NCBI GenBank assembly: GCA_023426145.1
Contig: JAFABG010000004.1
Coordinates: 1 to 64,000 of the forward strand
Length of the DNA: 64,000 bases
Direction of reading: 5' to 3'
Origin: Bacteroidota bacterium
GTDB lineage: Bacteria; Bacteroidota; Bacteroidia; Bacteroidales; Bacteroidaceae
Under the pieces are notes generated by a model that had not been told where the DNA came from, did not search any database, and was given only the letters and a program-made list of their open reading frames with translations. The position numbers and the translations under genes were made by a program. Shown here piece after piece: positions 1-7,915 of the stretch; within the stretch, counting starts at the first letter, position 1, and each line of letters begins with the position of its first letter.

Positions 1-147
1 CATATAAGTTGTGCATAGAGTGATGACATATTAAAAGTTTGCTCACTTCTAATATACTAAATATCACGAATATGTACAACTTATTTGAAAACATCTTATT
101 AGATAATTAATTCCGCCAACGGGTTTAATATACTATTTATGTATTGC

Positions 148-1011
148 TTAGATACGATCTAGTTTTACGGACATCATATTTAATGAACCAGCCACTAGAT
201 TGTCATTGAATAGGCTAGGCTTCTCATCTTTTTCTTGCAAGCTTAGTGCATATAGAAGAGGTAGGAAATGTTCCGGTGTAGGAACTGCCAGCTTAAATGC
301 TTTTCCTAACTTGTCATAGTCGATTAAAGATTGATGATCACCATCAAGAATGAGTTGCTTGATTTTTTCATTGGCCTCAATGGCCCAATCGTAACCATAG
401 TCAGGTGTCGTCATCTTTTCCCAATCCACCATTCGTAAGTTGTGAATGGAGTTGCCACTACCTATAATCATTACACCTTTTCTTCTTAGCGCTGCTAGTT
501 CCTTACCTAATTGATAATGGAAGCTCGCCGGCTTGGTGTAGTCTATGCTCATCTCTATCACCGGTACGTCTGCTGCTGGATATAAATACTTAGTTACAGT
601 CCAACATCCATGGTCAAGTCCCCACTGGGTGGTAAGTTTAACCTCTGTAGAGGTCACATCTTGGCGCACTTCTTTGGCTAGTTCCGGACTGCCCGGAGCA
701 GGATATTCAACTTCATATAGAGCATTTGGGAAGCCTCCGAAATCGTGTATGGTTTCGGGCTGCTTCATGGCTGTAACAAAAGTTCCTCTAGTCTCCCAAT
801 GGGCCGAAATACAAAGAATGGCTTTGGGGTTAGGCAATTCTTTAGCTATTGCTTTGAATCCTTTGGTAAATTGATTATCTGAAATGGCGTTCATCGGATT
901 GCCGTGCCCTACAAATAGAACCGGCATTCGCTCTGTAGCCTCGAAATTCTTGGTTGTTTGCCGCAGCGTTTCTATCTTCTGAACGCTTGGGTCGAAATTT
1001 GTAAATGCCAT
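148..1011 (-). CDS. ygiD: YgiD-type extradiol aromatic-ring-opening dioxygenase
   Basis: The 287-aa protein matches the DODA-type class III extradiol dioxygenase family (YgiD, 4,5-DOPA dioxygenase), cytoplasmic metal enzymes that cleave catecholic rings. The N-terminal motif VLFVGHGNPMNA carries His36. Further conserved histidines lie in CISAHWE (His71), HDFGGFP (His89), GLDHGCW (His134) and GNSIHNL (His190), which fits the zinc site and catalytic histidine of the family. Length is about 25 aa above the E. coli enzyme because of an N-terminal extension; an internal start at Met29, directly before the first motif, is possible. It is the last gene of a minus-strand group behind the SnoaL-like gene (20 bp gap) and an AraC regulator, which suggests co-regulation. 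The physiological substrate in Bacteroides is unknown to me. Confidence 0.88.
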   Translation of the reverse strand: MAFTNFDPSVQKIETLRQTTKNFEATERMPVLFVGHGNPMNAISDNQFTKGFKAIAKELPNPKAILCISAHWETRGTFVTAMKQPETIHDFGGFPNALYEVEYPAPGSPELAKEVRQDVTSTEVKLTTQWGLDHGCWTVTKYLYPAADVPVIEMSIDYTKPASFHYQLGKELAALRRKGVMIIGSGNSIHNLRMVDWEKMTTPDYGYDWAIEANEKIKQLILDGDHQSLIDYDKLGKAFKLAVPTPEHFLPLLYALSLQEKDEKPSLFNDNLVAGSLNMMSVKLDRI

Positions 1012-1031
1012 AATTTGTTTAGTGTTAAGAT

Positions 1032-1592
1032 CTATTTTCCCATGATCTGATCCATGTACGTTTTATTATCCCAGAATAGGTACTCTTCAGTCATCACTCC
1101 ATCTTTCCAGATACCGATAGTGGCCATAGGGAGTTTAAACTTTTTGCCTGTAGGTTGAATAAACTGACCGTTTCCAATTGGCATTGGTTCTGTGAATGTA
1201 CCTAACATATAGCCCATTACTGCTGTGATATTTCCCGATCCGATTTTGATGGGATGCTCTTCAATTCTTGTGTCAGGAGCATAAATAAACATAGCATTAA
1301 GGGTTTTGATATGTTGCTCAATTCCAACTTCAGTATGTCCGTCGGGGAAGTGAACAATGATATCTTTTGCATGACTTTCGTGCAAACGTTTCCAATCACG
1401 ATTACTAAATACCTTAAAGTCGAGTGTATCGAATTTTTCTAGGTACTGAGTGATCACTGCGTTAGCAGCTGTGATTTCTTTGACTTGTTTCAAAAGTTGT
1501 TCTTTTGTTGCTGCTTTTTGTCCAAAAGAGGGGAGGCTTATTACCAGTGTAAGCACTGCCAAACTGATTTTTAAAATAGAATTTTTCATCAT
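1032..1592 (-). CDS. Secreted SnoaL-like (NTF2 fold) protein
   Basis: This 186-aa protein has a Sec signal peptide (MKNSILKISLAVLTLVISLPSFGQ, predicted cleavage after about residue 25) and a body resembling the SnoaL-like polyketide cyclase / ester cyclase group of the NTF2 fold. The supporting features are the aromatic-rich pattern RDWKRLHESHAKDI, the HFPDG segment, and the pattern WKDGVMTEEYLFWDN near the C-terminus, which is typical of SnoaL-like domains. It probably acts in the periplasm. It lies 20 bp upstream of the YgiD-type dioxygenase and downstream of an AraC regulator. A start one codon later (MKNS) is equally plausible. Family membership is fairly clear; the reaction is not. Confidence 0.7.
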   Translation of the reverse strand: MMKNSILKISLAVLTLVISLPSFGQKAATKEQLLKQVKEITAANAVITQYLEKFDTLDFKVFSNRDWKRLHESHAKDIIVHFPDGHTEVGIEQHIKTLNAMFIYAPDTRIEEHPIKIGSGNITAVMGYMLGTFTEPMPIGNGQFIQPTGKKFKLPMATIGIWKDGVMTEEYLFWDNKTYMDQIMGK

Positions 1593-1725
1593 CGTTTTTT
1601 TTAATTATTTTGATAATGCAAAGATCTCACAAAAGTCAATGGTAGTGGTAATACATTTCGGAAGAATAATTGTGTTTTTAGGAAAAAGTGAACAAATCAT
1701 TCTTCGTAAGTACCCTATCTAGGGC

Positions 1726-2556
1726 TCAAGAGAACATCTTCACCGCTTCTTTTCGGAATTCAGAGGGAGTGATGCCCGTCTTTCGTTTAAAAGCGTGAGT
1801 GAAGTAAGTTTTCTCTTTGAATCCGATGTCAAAGCCGATTTCTGCTATGGTTTTCTCTGTTGAAATCAACTGATTTTTGGCTTCGGTCAAGCGGCGGTTT
1901 TCTATAATTTCAGAAACGCTTTGATGAAGTATGTTCTGGCAAATGATATTCAGGTTGCGAGTGGTCATAAATAACTTCTCAGCATAAAAATTGACGTCTT
2001 TCCCTTCTTTATAATAATCTTCTAAAATTCGAAGGAAGTTTTTAAAGGTAACGCTTTGTATCTTTTTTGATTCTTCATTGTCTAGTCTTAGCTTTTTGCG
2101 CTCCGATTCTATGATCGTGAAGAGGGACACTAGTAGTTGGCGAATTACCGCAATATCCGGTGCCTCCTGAAGATATTCATAGTATATGATTTCGCAAATA
2201 CTGTTTAATCGACCAAAGCAAGCATTGGGGCTCATGTGTATATTTGCTTTATCGTGAAATGCGGTATACAGTTGGAAGGTAGTGGCAGAGGTTAGTTCGC
2301 TGTTGAAACGCATCACCCATATTTCACATTTCCCATCTTTAGCCATCGGTTTAAGTTGATGAATTTTGCCTTGGGTGATAAAAGTGATAAAGGGTGCACT
2401 TATCATGTGGGGTTGAAAGTCGATGAAGTGTTCCACTTGCCCCTCAATTCCGATAAGTAGCTCTTCATAGTCATGGGTGTGGGGCAGGTTTTCATTCTTC
2501 ATGATCTCTTCAGCCTCTTTTACACCTACCTTATATATAGTGAATATCTTATTCAT
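1726..2556 (-). CDS. AraC-family transcriptional regulator
   Basis: The 276-aa regulator has an N-terminal cupin-like sensing half (PHTHDYEELLIGIEG, a typical AraC cupin strand pattern) and a C-terminal double helix-turn-helix of about 100 aa. The HTH region ends in IGFDIGFKEKTYFTHAFKRKTGITPSEFRKE, which matches the AraC signature. It is transcribed in the same direction as the SnoaL-like and YgiD-like genes downstream, with a 133-bp gap, so it probably controls them. A TATCTTTG -7 element lies about 30 bp upstream of the start. Confidence 0.9.
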   Translation of the reverse strand: MNKIFTIYKVGVKEAEEIMKNENLPHTHDYEELLIGIEGQVEHFIDFQPHMISAPFITFITQGKIHQLKPMAKDGKCEIWVMRFNSELTSATTFQLYTAFHDKANIHMSPNACFGRLNSICEIIYYEYLQEAPDIAVIRQLLVSLFTIIESERKKLRLDNEESKKIQSVTFKNFLRILEDYYKEGKDVNFYAEKLFMTTRNLNIICQNILHQSVSEIIENRRLTEAKNQLISTEKTIAEIGFDIGFKEKTYFTHAFKRKTGITPSEFRKEAVKMFS

Positions 2557-2584
2557 GTTTCAACGTCTTAATGATGCTTTTCTA

Positions 2585-2592
2585 CAAAGATA
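2585..2592 (-). promoter_or_regulatory. Putative -7 element of the AraC regulator gene
   Basis: Minus strand reads TATCTTTG, an exact match to the Bacteroides -7 consensus TAnnTTTG. It sits 29 bp before the start codon. No good -33 TTTG is seen at 19-20 nt spacing. Confidence 0.55.
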
Positions 2593-2671
2593 GAATAAAA
2601 AATGACAATGTGTTTCTTTACCCTTCTAAAATGGCTTTTATCTTGGCGGATGTTTATTCGGATATTTATTG

Positions 2672-2679
2672 TAATTTTG
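2672..2679 (+). promoter_or_regulatory. Putative -7 element of dinB
   Basis: TAATTTTG matches TAnnTTTG and ends 13 bp before the first possible dinB ATG (19 bp before the second), implying a very short 5' leader. No clear -33 element is visible. Confidence 0.5.
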
Positions 2680-2692
2680 CTAAAGCAATCGA

Positions 2693-3790
2693 ATGGAAAT
2701 GGCTCAGCGTAAAATTATTCATATTGACATGGATGCTTTCTTTGCATCTGTAGAGCAGCGCGATCATCCTGAATTTCGTGGCAAGCCTTTAGCAGTTGGC
2801 TATGCCGAAGAAAGAGGAGTGGTGGCTGCTGCTAGTTATGAAGCTCGCCGCTATGGTGTTCGTTCGGCTATGGCATCGCTTAAAGCCAAGAAGTTATGCC
2901 CGGATTTGATCTTTGTACATGGCCGAATGGAGGTGTATAAGGAGGTGTCGCGTCAGATTCATGAAATCTTTCATGAGTATACGGATATCATCGAGCCTTT
3001 GTCCTTAGATGAGGCTTTTCTGGATGTGACTGAGAATAAGAAGGGGATTGCGTTGGCAGTAGATATAGCCAAAGAGATTAAACTTCTCATTCGCGAACGG
3101 TTGAATTTAGTCGCTTCTGCAGGGATATCCTATAATAAGTTTTTGGCTAAGATTGCATCGGACTATCGGAAGCCGGATGGGTTGTGTACGATCCATCCCG
3201 AACAGGCTCTTGATTTTATCGCTCATCTTCCCATCGAATCTTTTTGGGGAGTGGGGCCTGTGACAGCTAAGAAAATGCATCTTCTTGGCATTCACAATGG
3301 TCTTCAATTGCGTAGTTACTCTTTAGAATTCCTTTCTACTCATTTTGGAAAGGCGGGGACGCTTTATTATAATTGTTCACGTGGTGTCGACGAACGTCCT
3401 GTGGAGTTTGTTCGGATTCGAAAGTCGATTGGGTGCGAACGTACGTTAGAAAAAGATATTTCTGCTCGTTCTTCTGTGATTATCGAATTGTATCATGTAG
3501 CTGTTGAGCTTATTGAGCGCCTACAACATAAAGACTTCAAAGGGAATACGTTGACTCTGAAGATTAAGTTCCATGATTTTAACCAGATTTCTAGAAGTAT
3601 CACTCAGCCCAACGAACTGACTACTTTAGAACGTGTGCTTCCGCTTGCAAAGGAATTACTAAAAAGTGTGGCGTATGAGCAGCATCCCATTCGGCTCATC
3701 GGACTGTCGGTCTCTAATCCGAAAGAAGAGCCGGATGAACAACGCGGTGTTTGGGAACAATTGAGCTTTGAGTTTAGCGACTGGCAATAG
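2693..3790 (+). CDS. dinB: DNA polymerase IV (Y-family)
   Basis: The 365-aa protein is a Y-family translesion polymerase. The N-terminal palm motif IHIDMDAFFASVEQ and the second catalytic motif SLDEAFLDVT give the metal-binding Asp and Asp-Glu residues. The thumb helix-hairpin-helix (FWGVGPVTAKKMHLLGI) and a little-finger domain (RKSIGCERTLEKD onward) follow in the usual order. Length fits DinB. The start may be either ATG at 2693 or the next ATG 6 bp downstream (MAQRKIIH). A strong hairpin follows the stop. I see no LexA-type box in the short upstream region. Confidence 0.96.
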   Translation: MEMAQRKIIHIDMDAFFASVEQRDHPEFRGKPLAVGYAEERGVVAAASYEARRYGVRSAMASLKAKKLCPDLIFVHGRMEVYKEVSRQIHEIFHEYTDIIEPLSLDEAFLDVTENKKGIALAVDIAKEIKLLIRERLNLVASAGISYNKFLAKIASDYRKPDGLCTIHPEQALDFIAHLPIESFWGVGPVTAKKMHLLGIHNGLQLRSYSLEFLSTHFGKAGTLYYNCSRGVDERPVEFVRIRKSIGCERTLEKDISARSSVIIELYHVAVELIERLQHKDFKGNTLTLKIKFHDFNQISRSITQPNELTTLERVLPLAKELLKSVAYEQHPIRLIGLSVSNPKEEPDEQRGVWEQLSFEFSDWQ

Positions 3791-3838
3791 GGATACCTGA
3801 GTGTTGGATGCGAAGAATCGGTGAATAGGATAAAAAGA

Positions 3839-3876
3839 GAAGAGCGGAGTAACCCATGAGGTTCTCCGCTCTTTTC
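3839..3876. terminator. Bidirectional hairpin between dinB and a small minus-strand gene
   Basis: Inverted repeat GAGCGGAG / CTCCGCTC extended inward by AACC/GGTT around a CATGA loop, with A-rich and T-rich flanks (AAGA...TCTTTTC). It lies between convergent genes and can serve both. Confidence 0.75.
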
Positions 3877-3899
3877 AATATATATATGTGTGTGTTTGA

Positions 3900-4037
3900 T
3901 TACATGGTAGCCTGCATTGACAGCAGTTTTTGAAGTTGGCCATTTAAGGCTTGACACATAGCACCGTTTCCCATTGCATGATAACGTTTGATACGATACT
4001 GTAACATCATGATTTTTTCATTTTCATTCTTTTTCAT
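3900..4037 (-). CDS. Small conserved-type protein, 45 aa
   Basis: I place the start at the internal ATG giving MKKNENEKIMMLQYRIK, 45 aa. It is preceded by an AGAGGAAA purine-rich ribosome-binding sequence, and a TATCTTTG -7 element lies some 75 bp upstream. The longer reading frame would start at 4106, upstream of the expected transcription start. The product is basic and helical (QYRIKRYHAMGNGAMCQALNGQLQKLL) with no membrane segment or known motif. Having a promoter, an RBS and a shared terminator makes it a real gene in my view. Its function is unknown to me. Confidence 0.6.
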   Translation of the reverse strand: MKKNENEKIMMLQYRIKRYHAMGNGAMCQALNGQLQKLLSMQATM

Positions 4038-4110
4038 AACTTGTTTCCTCTTTGTTTTGCCCTCCACGTTTTGAAGAGCGGTTTCATATATTGTTTTTTT
4101 TATCACGCTG

Positions 4111-4118
4111 CAAAGATA
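4111..4118 (-). promoter_or_regulatory. Putative -7 element of the 45-aa gene
   Basis: Minus strand reads TATCTTTG followed by GCAG, a very typical Bacteroides -7 context. It places the transcript start near 4104-4107 and supports the shorter start of the small gene. Confidence 0.55.
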
Positions 4119-4244
4119 CGACTATTTTTTAAATAATATGCTGTATAACATAAAATATTTCTTTTTTCTTCTAAAAATTCTTTCTATAAGAGGGTAACAC
4201 ACTATATTTTGGCTTCTTAGTTAGGCTGTCAGAAAGGATTCTTG

Positions 4245-4252
4245 TATTTTTG
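4245..4252 (+). promoter_or_regulatory. Putative -7 element of the transglutaminase-like lipoprotein gene
   Basis: TATTTTTG, an exact TAnnTTTG match, 43 bp upstream of the start codon. No -33 TTTG at standard spacing. Confidence 0.5.
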
Positions 4253-4295
4253 TGTACAAACTATCTGATTCTCAATCTCTAGATCAAAAACGCTT

Positions 4296-7058
4296 ATGAA
4301 AACTTTCATCCATTCTCTATCTATCTTTATCTTGTCTGTTCTGTTGTTTGCTTGCAGTAATGCTCATTTTCTTAAAAAAGAGGATTATCGCAATCAGGTG
4401 GCTAAAGATTTTGAACTGAAAAAGCAAGCTCTTCCTCATGGCGATTTGTTTGCCGTCTTTGCTAAGCCGGAACTATCTGTCTATGAGCGTGAGGCTTTAA
4501 TGTTTCTTTATGCTTATATGCCCATAGGCGATGTGACGGATTATTCGGGAGATTATTATTTGGAGAATGTTCGTCAGTCTTGTCAGACGCGTGCCGAGAT
4601 GCCTTGGGGAAGTAAGATTCCAGATGAATTGTTTCGGCATTTCGTATTGCCTATTCGGGTGAATAATGAGAATCTGGACGACTCGCGTAGGGTGTTTTAT
4701 GATGAATTGAAGGATAGAGTGAAGCCTTTGTCTATGAAAGAGGCTATGCTGGAAGTGAATCACTGGTGTCATGAAAAGGTGGTTTATCGACCGAGTGACG
4801 CACGCACTAGTTCACCGTTGGCATCGGTAAAGACTGCGTATGGGCGTTGTGGTGAAGAATCTACGTTCACAGTAGCGGCTTTGCGATCGGTGGGAATTCC
4901 TGCCCGGCAAGTCTATACTCCTCGTTGGGCGCATACGGATGATAATCACGCTTGGGTAGAAGCATGGGCAGATGGTCAGTGGTATTTCTTCGGAGCTTGT
5001 GAACCGGAACCGGTTTTGAATTTGGGATGGTTTAATGCTCCTGCGAGTCGTGGCATGTTGATGCACACTAAAGTGTTTGGACGTTATGACGGTAGGGAAG
5101 AGATAATGCTTGAAACGCCTAATTATACGGAGATCAATGTGACGGGAAATTATGCACCCACGGCGAGAGCAATCGTGAAAATAACCGATCAGAGTCATCG
5201 TCCCGTGGTAGGTGCTGAAGTGGACTTTAAAGTTTATAATTATGCTGAGTTTTATACTGTGGCTACTAAGTACACCGATTCTGATGGTCAAGTAACATTG
5301 ACTGCTGGGAAAGGGGATATGTTGGTGTGGGCTTCTTATGAAGGCAAATTTGGCTTCTCTAAACTTTCTTTTGGTCAACAAGCGGAATTGGTTTTAGTGC
5401 TTGATAAAAAAGAGGGGGATGTGTTCGATGAAGATATTGATATCGTTCCTCCTGTGGAGCATGCTAATTTACCAGCTGTTACTCCCGAACAACGAAAGGA
5501 AAACAGTAGAAGGATGGCTTTGGAAGATTCAATTCGTAATTCTTATGTGGCTACTTTCCCGACTGCTTCACAAATTGATTCCATCGTGTCTCGCCTAAAA
5601 GGGAGTACAAACTCGAATATAAAGAAGGCGATGTGCAATTTCATTGTTGAAGCAAGAGGTAATTATGGGGTGTTGACTCGTTTTCTTGAAGAGGCAGATC
5701 GCCAAGGAAAGCTGTTGAAAGGGGCTGCTTTGCTATCGACGCTTTCAGAGAAAGATAGGAGGGATGTTTCTTATGACGTTTTGATTGATCATTTCACTAA
5801 CACAGAAGATACATCTTTAGATGGGTATAGTCGTAAGATAACACCTGATAGCGGTGTGAATCTTCCGCTGGATAGTGTGAATTATTTGCTTTCTCCTCGG
5901 GTTTCAATGGAAATGTTAACTCCTTATCGTGCTTTCTTTCAGTCACAATTTTCGAAAGCAGAGGTGGATTCGTTTCGTGCTCATCCGCAAACTTTGGTGG
6001 AATGGGTAAGTCGTAATGTAAAAATCGATAATAAAAATAACTCTCAAGGTATTCCTGTTTCTCCGGAAGGGGTTTGGCGTTCGCGGGTAGCAGATGCTAA
6101 CTCTCGGAATATATTCTTTGTTGCTTTAGCGCGTAGTTTGAGTATCCCGGCTTTAATTAGAAGTACTGACGGCTGTGTACTGTATTTAGTTGACGACCCA
6201 AAGCTAAAGGTATTTAAAAAAGGAGTGGAGGTGCACTTTGATAACGCAGGAGAGGTGGTAGAGACATCGAAAGGGATATATCATATGTTTGATGGCAATA
6301 CTCCCATACCTTTTGAGGATGACAGGGCAAAATATTATGCTAAGTTTACGATTTCTAAATTGATAGACGGAAGAGCTCAGTTGCTTACTTGCGACGAAGA
6401 AAATCCGGAACTGAGGGCTTTCGGGTTGTTAGATGCTGGATATTATCTGTTAGTCACCGGTACTCGATTGGCAAGTGGGGGTGTGCTAGCGAAGGTTTCT
6501 TCTTTTGTTATGCCGGCTCAGCAAGGGGCTTCTGCTCCGTTGATGATCAAGCTTCCCTACCATCTGCGTCAATCGGCTGAGAAAGTGGCTGTCATTGGTA
6601 ATTTTAATGCTGAGTCTCTCTTCACTCCGATCACAAAAGTGGGGCAGAATGTTGAACGTTTGAAAAGGCAGAGCCTGTTGCAGGCTTGTGGGCGTGGCTA
6701 CTTTACAGTGGCTATACTAGGTCCGGGACAGGAACCAACGACGCATGCTTTGCATGATATTGCTGCTTTCCAATCGGACTTAGAAAAGTGGAATAGGAAA
6801 ATGGTCTTGCTTTTCCCCGATGAAGAACAAAGTCAGAAGTTTCATCCTTCCGAATTCTCCGGACTACCTTCTACCATCGTTTATGGAATAGATACAGATG
6901 GCATTTGCCAACAGATTGTGGCGCAAATGAAGCTGAAACAGAAAAATAGTTTGCCTATTTTTATTATAGCCGATACATTCAATCGAGTCGTTTTTGTTTC
7001 TCAAGGATATACGATCGGTTTGGGAGAACAATTGATGAAAGTGGTACGTGGATTATAA
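4296..7058 (+). CDS. Large transglutaminase-like lipoprotein
   Basis: The 920-aa protein has a lipoprotein signal peptide (lipobox LLFACSN, Cys near residue 20). A transglutaminase-core domain follows, with catalytic Cys185 in YGRCGEES and His218 in NHAWVEAW; the third position falls in FGACEPEP and appears to be Glu236 rather than the usual Asp. A carboxypeptidase-regulatory/Ig-like segment (about residues 285-365, SHRPVVGAEVDFKVY) comes next. Around residues 590-625 the pattern SPEGVWRSRVADANSRNIFFVALARSLSIPA repeats the transglutaminase core without the cysteine. The C-terminal 80 residues (KMVLLFPDEE...SLPIFIIADTFNRVVF) look thioredoxin-like. It is probably anchored in a cell-envelope membrane and may act on peptides or peptidoglycan peptides. 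The reaction is unproven. Confidence 0.8.
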   Translation: MKTFIHSLSIFILSVLLFACSNAHFLKKEDYRNQVAKDFELKKQALPHGDLFAVFAKPELSVYEREALMFLYAYMPIGDVTDYSGDYYLENVRQSCQTRAEMPWGSKIPDELFRHFVLPIRVNNENLDDSRRVFYDELKDRVKPLSMKEAMLEVNHWCHEKVVYRPSDARTSSPLASVKTAYGRCGEESTFTVAALRSVGIPARQVYTPRWAHTDDNHAWVEAWADGQWYFFGACEPEPVLNLGWFNAPASRGMLMHTKVFGRYDGREEIMLETPNYTEINVTGNYAPTARAIVKITDQSHRPVVGAEVDFKVYNYAEFYTVATKYTDSDGQVTLTAGKGDMLVWASYEGKFGFSKLSFGQQAELVLVLDKKEGDVFDEDIDIVPPVEHANLPAVTPEQRKENSRRMALEDSIRNSYVATFPTASQIDSIVSRLKGSTNSNIKKAMCNFIVEARGNYGVLTRFLEEADRQGKLLKGAALLSTLSEKDRRDVSYDVLIDHFTNTEDTSLDGYSRKITPDSGVNLPLDSVNYLLSPRVSMEMLTPYRAFFQSQFSKAEVDSFRAHPQTLVEWVSRNVKIDNKNNSQGIPVSPEGVWRSRVADANSRNIFFVALARSLSIPALIRSTDGCVLYLVDDPKLKVFKKGVEVHFDNAGEVVETSKGIYHMFDGNTPIPFEDDRAKYYAKFTISKLIDGRAQLLTCDEENPELRAFGLLDAGYYLLVTGTRLASGGVLAKVSSFVMPAQQGASAPLMIKLPYHLRQSAEKVAVIGNFNAESLFTPITKVGQNVERLKRQSLLQACGRGYFTVAILGPGQEPTTHALHDIAAFQSDLEKWNRKMVLLFPDEEQSQKFHPSEFSGLPSTIVYGIDTDGICQQIVAQMKLKQKNSLPIFIIADTFNRVVFVSQGYTIGLGEQLMKVVRGL

Positions 7059-7091
7059 TTATAGAGTGATGTGGAACACCTTTATATAGCT

Positions 7092-7841
7092 TTATTTTTT
7101 TAGAGCTTGAATGGTGTTTATCACTCTCTGTGTGGTGGTTCTATTTTGTTCATATTCGTCGATATGTACAGTGCCACCCATTGATACGGTGGTATTTCGA
7201 TATTGCATATCGCTTTTCCTGGTTTCTCGAGCGGAGAAATGAAACTCTTGTATTCCTGTTTCTGAGGCGATGCGAGTTATGTTCTTTTCGTTAATGCCGC
7301 ATCCGGCAAGAATCACAATTCTGTTGGAAGCTTGCTGTTGCAATGTCCTGAGTAGGGGAATGCCTAATTCGGCTGTCGGTTGTTGACCGGAAGTGAGAAC
7401 ACGGTTGCATCCGAGTTGGATGAGTTGCTCCAAAGCCTCCTTTGGGTCGCGACATACATCAAAAGCACGGTGAAATGTGACCGAGAGTCCTTGTGAGGCT
7501 TTCATCAACTCTTGCATCACAGGAATGTTGACTCCTCCGTTTGCCATTAGGCATCCGAATACAACGCCATCAACTCCTAACTGCTTTGCCATTTCGATAT
7601 CTTTTAGCATGGTCTTCACTTCAATGGGCGAATAAAGAAAATCTCCACCACGTGGGCGAATGATAACGTGCAACCGAGTAGTAGTCAGCAGTTCGCGGGC
7701 AGTCGATATCTCTCCGTAGGAAGGTGTTGTTCCACCTTCTGGAATACCGGCACATAACTCTACCCGATCTGCTCCCCCTGCTTGGGCAGCCAGGCAACTT
7801 TCTACGGAATTGGCGCAGACTTCAAATTGGAGCTTTTTCAT
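7092..7841 (-). CDS. cutC: CutC family protein
   Basis: The 249-aa protein matches the CutC TIM-barrel family: MKKLQFEVCANSVESCLAAQAGGADRVELCAG at the N-terminus, then RPRGGDFLYS, GVVFGCL, TFHRAFDV and VLTSGQ in family order. CutC was first linked to copper homeostasis; direct copper transport or binding is doubtful and its biochemical role is unsettled. The gene lies downstream of rny, separated by a strong terminator, and is convergent with the transglutaminase-like gene. Confidence 0.93.
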   Translation of the reverse strand: MKKLQFEVCANSVESCLAAQAGGADRVELCAGIPEGGTTPSYGEISTARELLTTTRLHVIIRPRGGDFLYSPIEVKTMLKDIEMAKQLGVDGVVFGCLMANGGVNIPVMQELMKASQGLSVTFHRAFDVCRDPKEALEQLIQLGCNRVLTSGQQPTAELGIPLLRTLQQQASNRIVILAGCGINEKNITRIASETGIQEFHFSARETRKSDMQYRNTTVSMGGTVHIDEYEQNRTTTQRVINTIQALKK

Positions 7842-7862
7842 AGACAGATGCTTTTTATACTA

Positions 7863-7890
7863 AAAAAGGGCGAATTGCTTCGCCCTTATA
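7863..7890 (-). terminator. Rho-independent terminator of rny
   Basis: On the minus strand the stem AAGGGCGAA / TTCGCCCTT encloses a four-base loop and is followed by TTTTTT. It lies between rny and cutC, which are both on the minus strand. Confidence 0.85.
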
Positions 7891-7915
7891 TTGAATCTTC
7901 TTTTTGAGTTTTTGC

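Noticed and set aside
2571..2753. Plus-strand frame overlapping the dinB start
   Set aside because: It covers the intergenic region and promoter elements and has no RBS or similarity.
4812..5381. Long antisense open frame (189 codons) inside the transglutaminase-like gene
   Set aside because: No promoter, RBS or recognisable protein; codon pattern fits the complement of the real gene.
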